Part shown: piece by piece, positions 59,985 through 64,000 of the stretch
Layout of the letters: every line of letters begins with the position of its first letter
How positions within the stretch are numbered: position 1 is the first letter of the stretch
From: an uncultured Bacteroidales bacterium
GTDB taxonomy: Bacteria; Bacteroidota; Bacteroidia; Bacteroidales; UBA932
Direction of reading: 5' to 3'
Length of the DNA stretch: 64,000 nucleotides
NCBI GenBank assembly: GCA_934667175.1
Contig: CAKULN010000003.1
Span: 62,001-126,000 of the forward strand
Translations under genes and position numbers: made by a program
Notes under the pieces: generated by a model
Told to the model about the DNA's origin: nothing
What the model saw: the letters and a program-made list of their open reading frames with translations, nothing else
Database searches by the model: none

Positions 59985-62300
59985 ATGGCAGACAATCTAG
60001 TTATCGTCGAGTCTCCGGCCAAAGCCAAGACTATACAGAAATTCCTGGGCAACGGTTACGTGGTGAAGTCCAGCTTCGGTCACATCAGGGATCTTCAGGA
60101 CAAGAAGCTGAGCGTGGATGTGGAGAGGGGCTTCACTCCCGAATATGTGATACCTTCCGACAAGAAAAAGGTGGTGTCCGAACTGAAGAAGGCGGCGGAA
60201 AGCGCCACCACAGTGTGGCTCGCGTCCGATGAGGACCGGGAGGGAGAGGCCATCTCCTGGCATCTCTACGAGACTCTCGGGCTGAAAGAGGCGCAGACAA
60301 GGAGAATCGTCTTCCATGAAATCACCAAAGACGCGATTGTGAACGCGGTTCAGAATCCGCGCTCGATCAACATGAATCTCGTCAACGCGCAGCAGGCGCG
60401 CAGGGTTCTGGACAGACTTGTCGGATTCGAGCTTTCCCCTATACTGTGGAGAAAGATCCAGCCGAAACTCTCGGCCGGACGCGTGCAGTCCGTGGCGCTC
60501 AGGCTTGTGGTCGAAAGGGAGAAGGAGATAATGGGATTCGAGAACGAGGCCTATTACAAAGTCGAGGCTTTCTTTCATCCTGCCGGCCTTCCCGCCTCTG
60601 TCAAGGTCAAGGCCATCCTCGACACCAGGTTCAAGACACTGGAGGAGGCGCGTGCGTTCCTTCAGGACTGCATAGGGGCGGCTTTCACGGTTTCCGACGT
60701 CGAGAAGAAAGAGGCGAACCGGTACCCTACCGCTCCGTTCACGACCTCCACCCTGCAACAGGAGGCGGCAAGGAAGCTGCGTTTCCCGGTGAGCATGACG
60801 ATGAGAGTGGCCCAGAGTCTCTACGAAAGAGGTCTCATCACCTACATGAGAACCGACTCCACGAATCTGTCCGCCCTCGCGCTCGGCACGGCAAAGAAGT
60901 TCATAACCGAGAATTTCGGCCCTGAATATTCAAAGCCTCGCCAGTTCAAGACCCACAGCAAGGGCGCGCAGGAAGCCCACGAGGCGATCCGCCCGACATT
61001 CATAGAGAACACGGAGATCGAGGGAACAGCCCAGGAGCAGAAGCTTTACAACCTGATCTGGAAAAGGACTGTCGCCTCGCAGATGGCGGACGCGAAAGTC
61101 CTCAACACGACCTTAAGGGTGTCTTCCGACAAGAGAGCGGAGAAATTCAACGCCCAGGCCACTCAGGTCCTGTTCGACGGATTCCTCAAGCTGTACATCG
61201 AAGGCACGGACAATCAGGACGCCGAAGAGGAGGATGTGATGCTTCCTGACCTTCAGGTCGGAACCACGATGGAAGAAAAGGGCATCAAAGCGGAGTGCAA
61301 GTTCACCGCGGCCCCGCCGAGATATTCAGAGGCCACTCTGGTGAAGAAGCTTGAGGAGCTCGGCATCGGACGACCGTCCACCTATGCCCCGACCATCGCC
61401 ACCCTGACCACAGGACGCGGATACATCGTCAAGGGGGACAAGGAAGGGAAGAAGATAGCCGTCAACGACCTGGAACTGAGAAACGGTGTGGTTTCCGAAA
61501 CCGCAAGGACCGAAACCGTGGGAGCTGAAAGAGGCAAGTTGCTGCCACAGGAGATCGGAATGATCGTGACAGATTATCTCGAAAAGTATTTCACCGACAT
61601 CATGGACTACGACTTCACGGCCAACGTCGAGAAGGAATTTGACCAGATAGCAAGCGGCAATCTTGTCTGGAATGAGGTCATAGGGGAATTCTACTCACCT
61701 TTCCACAAAAAGGTTGACGAGGTGCTGCATGACGGCAACTACAGCCATGTCTCCAAAGATCTCGGGACAGACGCCGACGGCAACAAGATCGTGGCCAAGT
61801 TCGGCAAATTCGGACCTTACATCCAGAAAGGCGAGGGCGAGAAGGCCCAGTACGCTTCTCTGGGCAGGGATCAGCTTATCGAGAACATCACCCTGGAAGA
61901 GGCTCTAAAGATGTTCCAGCTGCCACGCACCGTGGGGCAGTACAACGGGACGGACGTCATCGCCCTGAAAGGCCGCTTCGGTCCGTTTCTCAAGTACGGA
62001 GACAAGAACTTCTCTCTCCCGCGGGGAAAGGATCCTCTCAAGGTCACGCTGGAGGAATGTTCTGCGATCATCGACGAGGGGCTCAACAAAAGCGCGGCCA
62101 GTTCCGTGATGGCTGAATATCCTGACAACGACATCCAGATCATAAACGGACGATACGGCCCTTACATCAAGCACGCGGGTTCCAATTACAGGATTCCGAA
62201 AGGTACGGACGCGGCCGCTCTGACAGAAGAAGCGTGCCTGGAGATCATTAACAGTTCCAAACCGACAGAAAAAGGACGTCGCCGCTTTAAGAAATCTTGA
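59985..62300 (+). CDS. topA: DNA topoisomerase I
   Basis: A 771-residue type IA topoisomerase that relaxes negative supercoils. The TOPRIM domain is at the start (LVIVESPAKAKTIQKFLGN, GHIRDLQDK), and SDEDREGEAISWHLYE binds metal. The catalytic Tyr is near residue 287 (RGLITYMRTDSTN), and SKGAQEAHEAIRPT follows. The C-terminus has no Cys-type zinc fingers but carries Toprim_C repeats (IVAKFGKFGPYIQKGEGE, VIALKGRFGPFLKYGD, IINGRYGPYIKHAGSN), the usual Bacteroidetes layout. It stands alone, divergent from PBP1A. Confidence 0.96.
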   Translation: MADNLVIVESPAKAKTIQKFLGNGYVVKSSFGHIRDLQDKKLSVDVERGFTPEYVIPSDKKKVVSELKKAAESATTVWLASDEDREGEAISWHLYETLGLKEAQTRRIVFHEITKDAIVNAVQNPRSINMNLVNAQQARRVLDRLVGFELSPILWRKIQPKLSAGRVQSVALRLVVEREKEIMGFENEAYYKVEAFFHPAGLPASVKVKAILDTRFKTLEEARAFLQDCIGAAFTVSDVEKKEANRYPTAPFTTSTLQQEAARKLRFPVSMTMRVAQSLYERGLITYMRTDSTNLSALALGTAKKFITENFGPEYSKPRQFKTHSKGAQEAHEAIRPTFIENTEIEGTAQEQKLYNLIWKRTVASQMADAKVLNTTLRVSSDKRAEKFNAQATQVLFDGFLKLYIEGTDNQDAEEEDVMLPDLQVGTTMEEKGIKAECKFTAAPPRYSEATLVKKLEELGIGRPSTYAPTIATLTTGRGYIVKGDKEGKKIAVNDLELRNGVVSETARTETVGAERGKLLPQEIGMIVTDYLEKYFTDIMDYDFTANVEKEFDQIASGNLVWNEVIGEFYSPFHKKVDEVLHDGNYSHVSKDLGTDADGNKIVAKFGKFGPYIQKGEGEKAQYASLGRDQLIENITLEEALKMFQLPRTVGQYNGTDVIALKGRFGPFLKYGDKNFSLPRGKDPLKVTLEECSAIIDEGLNKSAASSVMAEYPDNDIQIINGRYGPYIKHAGSNYRIPKGTDAAALTEEACLEIINSSKPTEKGRRRFKKS

Positions 62301-62354
62301 TATTTTAAGATTTTTTATATATTTTAGCGGTTGTTTAGTTATAAATTGAAAGCA

Positions 62355-62867
62355 ATGGCAACTTATCACATCGATCAGATTGACCAGAAAATCCTATCAT
62401 TTCTGGTCAACAACGCCAGGATGCCTTTCCTGGAAATCGCCCGTGAGTGCGGTGTTTCGGGCGCCGCGATTCATCAAAGGGTGAAAAGGTTGGAGACCAA
62501 CGGGGTCATCACTGGTTCAAGACTGCTCGTCAAGCCTCAGGCTCTTGGGCTAAACGTGTGCGCGTTCATCAGCGTCACGCTCTCCGAAGCGGACAAGTAC
62601 CCTGAGGTCGTGGCCAACCTAAAGAAGATCGCCGAGATTGTGGAGTGCCATTTCGTAACCGGGAAAGCCGCCCTGCTCCTCAAGGCGTACTGCTTTGACA
62701 ATGATCACCTTATGGAGATCCTTATCAACACGATCCAGAACATTCCTTACATCCAGTCCACGGAGACAATGATCTCCCTCGACCAGGCGATCGAGCGTCA
62801 GGTCTGGGTCAAGGACTACAAGCGGACTACCTACCAGCCTGGCGAGTTCGAAAAGAAGACGAAATAA
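62355..62867 (+). CDS. Lrp/AsnC-family transcription regulator
   Basis: A 170-residue regulator with an N-terminal HTH (IDQKILSFLVNNARMPFLEI, SGAAIHQRVKRLETNGVI) and a C-terminal RAM ligand-binding domain (GLNVCAFISVTLSEADKYPE, VECHFVTGKAALLLKAYC). Such proteins usually respond to amino acids. The ATG at 62355 is chosen over one 24 bp upstream. Its last 41 bp overlap the end of ispD on the opposite strand. It begins 54 bp after topA and could be read from the same transcript. Confidence 0.92.
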   Translation: MATYHIDQIDQKILSFLVNNARMPFLEIARECGVSGAAIHQRVKRLETNGVITGSRLLVKPQALGLNVCAFISVTLSEADKYPEVVANLKKIAEIVECHFVTGKAALLLKAYCFDNDHLMEILINTIQNIPYIQSTETMISLDQAIERQVWVKDYKRTTYQPGEFEKKTK

Positions 62868-63567
62868 TCAGCCTCGCGAGGGACAGGTCCTCGGGAGACG
62901 TCAGTTTGAAGTTGTACCTCTCTCCGTCGCAAAAGGAGAGGGGTATTCCTTTTTTGCGTGCGACGGAGGCGTCATCGGTGAAAGCGGTGTCAAAGGCTTG
63001 TGAATATGCGGACTTGATGTCCTCCGAAAGGAACATCTGCGGGGTCTGGGCCCCGAAAATCCGGCTCCGGTCCACATCCTCCCCTTCCGGGGATACCATC
63101 GACTCGGTCCCGTCCGCGGCCCGCACACGGTCTATGACCTTCAGTGTGTCCACGGAAGGGATGACAGGAATCAGAGACCTGACACCTCCGGAATCCATCA
63201 GCCCGAACATGTTCCTGATCAAATCCTCTGAGAGAAGAGGCCGCACGCCGTCATGGATGGCGACAATCGCTCCGTCCGGGACCTTTTTCAAAGCGTTCCT
63301 TACGGAATGAAAGCGGGTGATGCCGCCTGAAACCAACGACTGAGGACAATCGAAGCCTGAAGACAGACAATATTCCTTCCAAAAAGGAATATGATCCTCC
63401 GGAAGCACGGTGATCACCTTGATGCCTGGGACAGCCGAGACAAACACCTCGATGGTCCTGCGAAGAACGGGGACACCTCCAAGATCCAGAAATTGCTTCG
63501 GGACGGAAGCGCCCATCCTGACGCCGCTTCCGGCGGCCATAACGATTAATATTCTTTTTCTGCTCAT
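62827..63567 (-). CDS. ispD: 2-C-methyl-D-erythritol 4-phosphate cytidylyltransferase
   Basis: A 246-residue IspD, the CTP-dependent third step of the MEP isoprenoid pathway and the step before IspE. The nucleotide-binding start MAAGSGVRMGASVPKQFLDL is complete, with AIHDGVRPLLSEDLI, PVIPSVDTLKVID, FGAQTPQMFLSEDI and FTDDASVARKKG following. The ATG at 63567 is chosen because conserved sequence starts within ten residues; upstream codons are unrelated. The 3' end runs 41 bp into the convergent Lrp-family gene. No palindromic repeat has entered this gene, unlike ispE. Confidence 0.94.
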   Translation of the reverse strand: MSRKRILIVMAAGSGVRMGASVPKQFLDLGGVPVLRRTIEVFVSAVPGIKVITVLPEDHIPFWKEYCLSSGFDCPQSLVSGGITRFHSVRNALKKVPDGAIVAIHDGVRPLLSEDLIRNMFGLMDSGGVRSLIPVIPSVDTLKVIDRVRAADGTESMVSPEGEDVDRSRIFGAQTPQMFLSEDIKSAYSQAFDTAFTDDASVARKKGIPLSFCDGERYNFKLTSPEDLSLARLIISSSFRTRQAGR

Positions 63568-64000
63568 ATAATTCCTTACAAATATAACTTTTTTTGTATA
63601 TTTACAAATTGTATAAAACATCTTCTTATCCATCTCACCAAAACCGAACAGGCATAGGACATTGCAGGAATCCTTTACGGACAGCGTTCTTGCTGCGATT
63701 AATGTTTTATTAATGTTTTCGGGAAACTTACGGAAAATACCTCGGAAAATCATTGCAAATATCATTTGTGGATTGACGTCTGCAAAAATAGTCGTTTGTC
63801 TGCGATAGTCTGTGAAAAAATCTGTATATTCGCAGACATACCCCTGTGGGGACGACAAAGAAACAACACGTGCCTTGGTTCGTTAAAATCGCCAATTCTA
63901 TCGAATGTATATACGAGGCACAGCGGACAGCCATATATGGGTTGTCCAGTCTGTGCGTATATACTGGTGTTTGGCGATACCTAACGGACGACAGACTGGG
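63568..64000. other. Upstream region of ispD with no clear gene
   Basis: 433 bp up to the window edge. It holds the expected ispD promoter (a T/A-rich stretch at 63575-63610), a CCCC/GGGG hairpin (63841-63851), a TATATTCG that could be a rightward -7 element near 63826, and the strong hairpin at 63907-63964. A 72-codon frame (63766-63984) spans part of it but has no recognised family and overlaps the hairpin. Confidence 0.5.
63907..63964 (+). ncRNA. Strong imperfect hairpin, possible structured RNA or recombination site
   Basis: From the outside in: GTATATAC (63907-63914) pairs with GTATATAC (63957-63964), GCACAG (63918-63923) with CTGTGC (63951-63956), GGACA (63925-63929) with TGTCC (63943-63947), and the tip CCATATATGG is self-complementary. 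An alternative 8-bp pairing exists between CCAGTCTG (63946-63953) and CAGACTGG (63992-63999), which would break the main stem. It follows a possible rightward promoter, so it may be the leader of a gene beyond the window. Confidence 0.5.

Noticed and set aside
1..64000. tRNA or rRNA genes
   Set aside because: No cloverleaf with a T-loop GTTCRANNC in the right setting and no rRNA core sequence was seen on either strand by eye.

Overview
The window looks like a chromosomal segment of a Bacteroidales bacterium. The evidence is two SusC/SusD polysaccharide-utilisation loci (PULs), an ECF sigma/FecR pair feeding a SusC with an N-terminal STN domain, a LacI-like/AraC hybrid regulator, promoters of the Bacteroidetes type (TTTG or TTG about 19-20 bp before TAnnTTTG), and gene starts preceded by A-rich leaders rather than strong Shine-Dalgarno sites. 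Base composition is balanced to slightly GC-rich by eye. A Rikenellaceae or uncultured gut relative is plausible, but the family cannot be fixed from sequence alone.

Layout. (1) 1-7.2 kb: a small PUL on the plus strand with a ROK-family sugar kinase, SusC, SusD and a hybrid transcription regulator. (2) 7.2-13.4 kb: HAD phosphatase, ORF6N-domain protein, PPC-domain protein, then shikimate-pathway genes aroB and an unusual aroD-aroA fusion, and an orphan RelB-type antitoxin with a 12-residue stub of its PIN toxin. (3) 14.0-31.2 kb, minus strand: a large PUL read from ECF sigma through FecR, SusC, SusD, a GH5 lipoprotein, a fimbrillin-like surface lipoprotein, GH3, GH30, a beta-helix plus GH63-like fusion, ending in a deleted GH3 remnant. 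(4) 31.7-46.2 kb: housekeeping genes (aroC, DUF4143 ATPase, sufB, pnuC, sufC, sufD, ispE, queH, a PIF1-like helicase with HRDC domain, a methyltransferase), heavily invaded by short repeats. (5) 46.4-52.8 kb: a five-gene MacAB-TolC-like export operon behind a clear promoter and palindrome. (6) 52.8-64 kb: butyrate kinase, an unknown lipoprotein, prmC, ddl, PBP1A, topA, an Lrp/AsnC regulator and ispD, then a strongly folded element at the window edge.

How the genes work together. The two PULs encode outer-membrane glycan uptake and cleavage, each with its own sensor-regulator. The aro genes supply chorismate, ispD and ispE serve the MEP isoprenoid pathway, sufBCD builds Fe-S clusters, and ddl, PBP1A and prmC are core cell functions.

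The most unusual content is repetitive DNA. A roughly 25-bp palindromic element, with a constant core TCGRCARGCTC and arms that change together, is inserted in frame into at least five conserved proteins (AroDA, SufD, IspE, QueH, helicase). In QueH it appears to have seeded a perfectly periodic 21-bp minisatellite. A MITE-like element of about 234 bp with 3-bp TNA target duplications occurs twice plus one short derivative, and one copy sits exactly on the queH stop codon. The 8-mer GAATATTC and its core GAATAT are far more frequent than composition predicts, in all reading frames. Repeat counts were made by eye.
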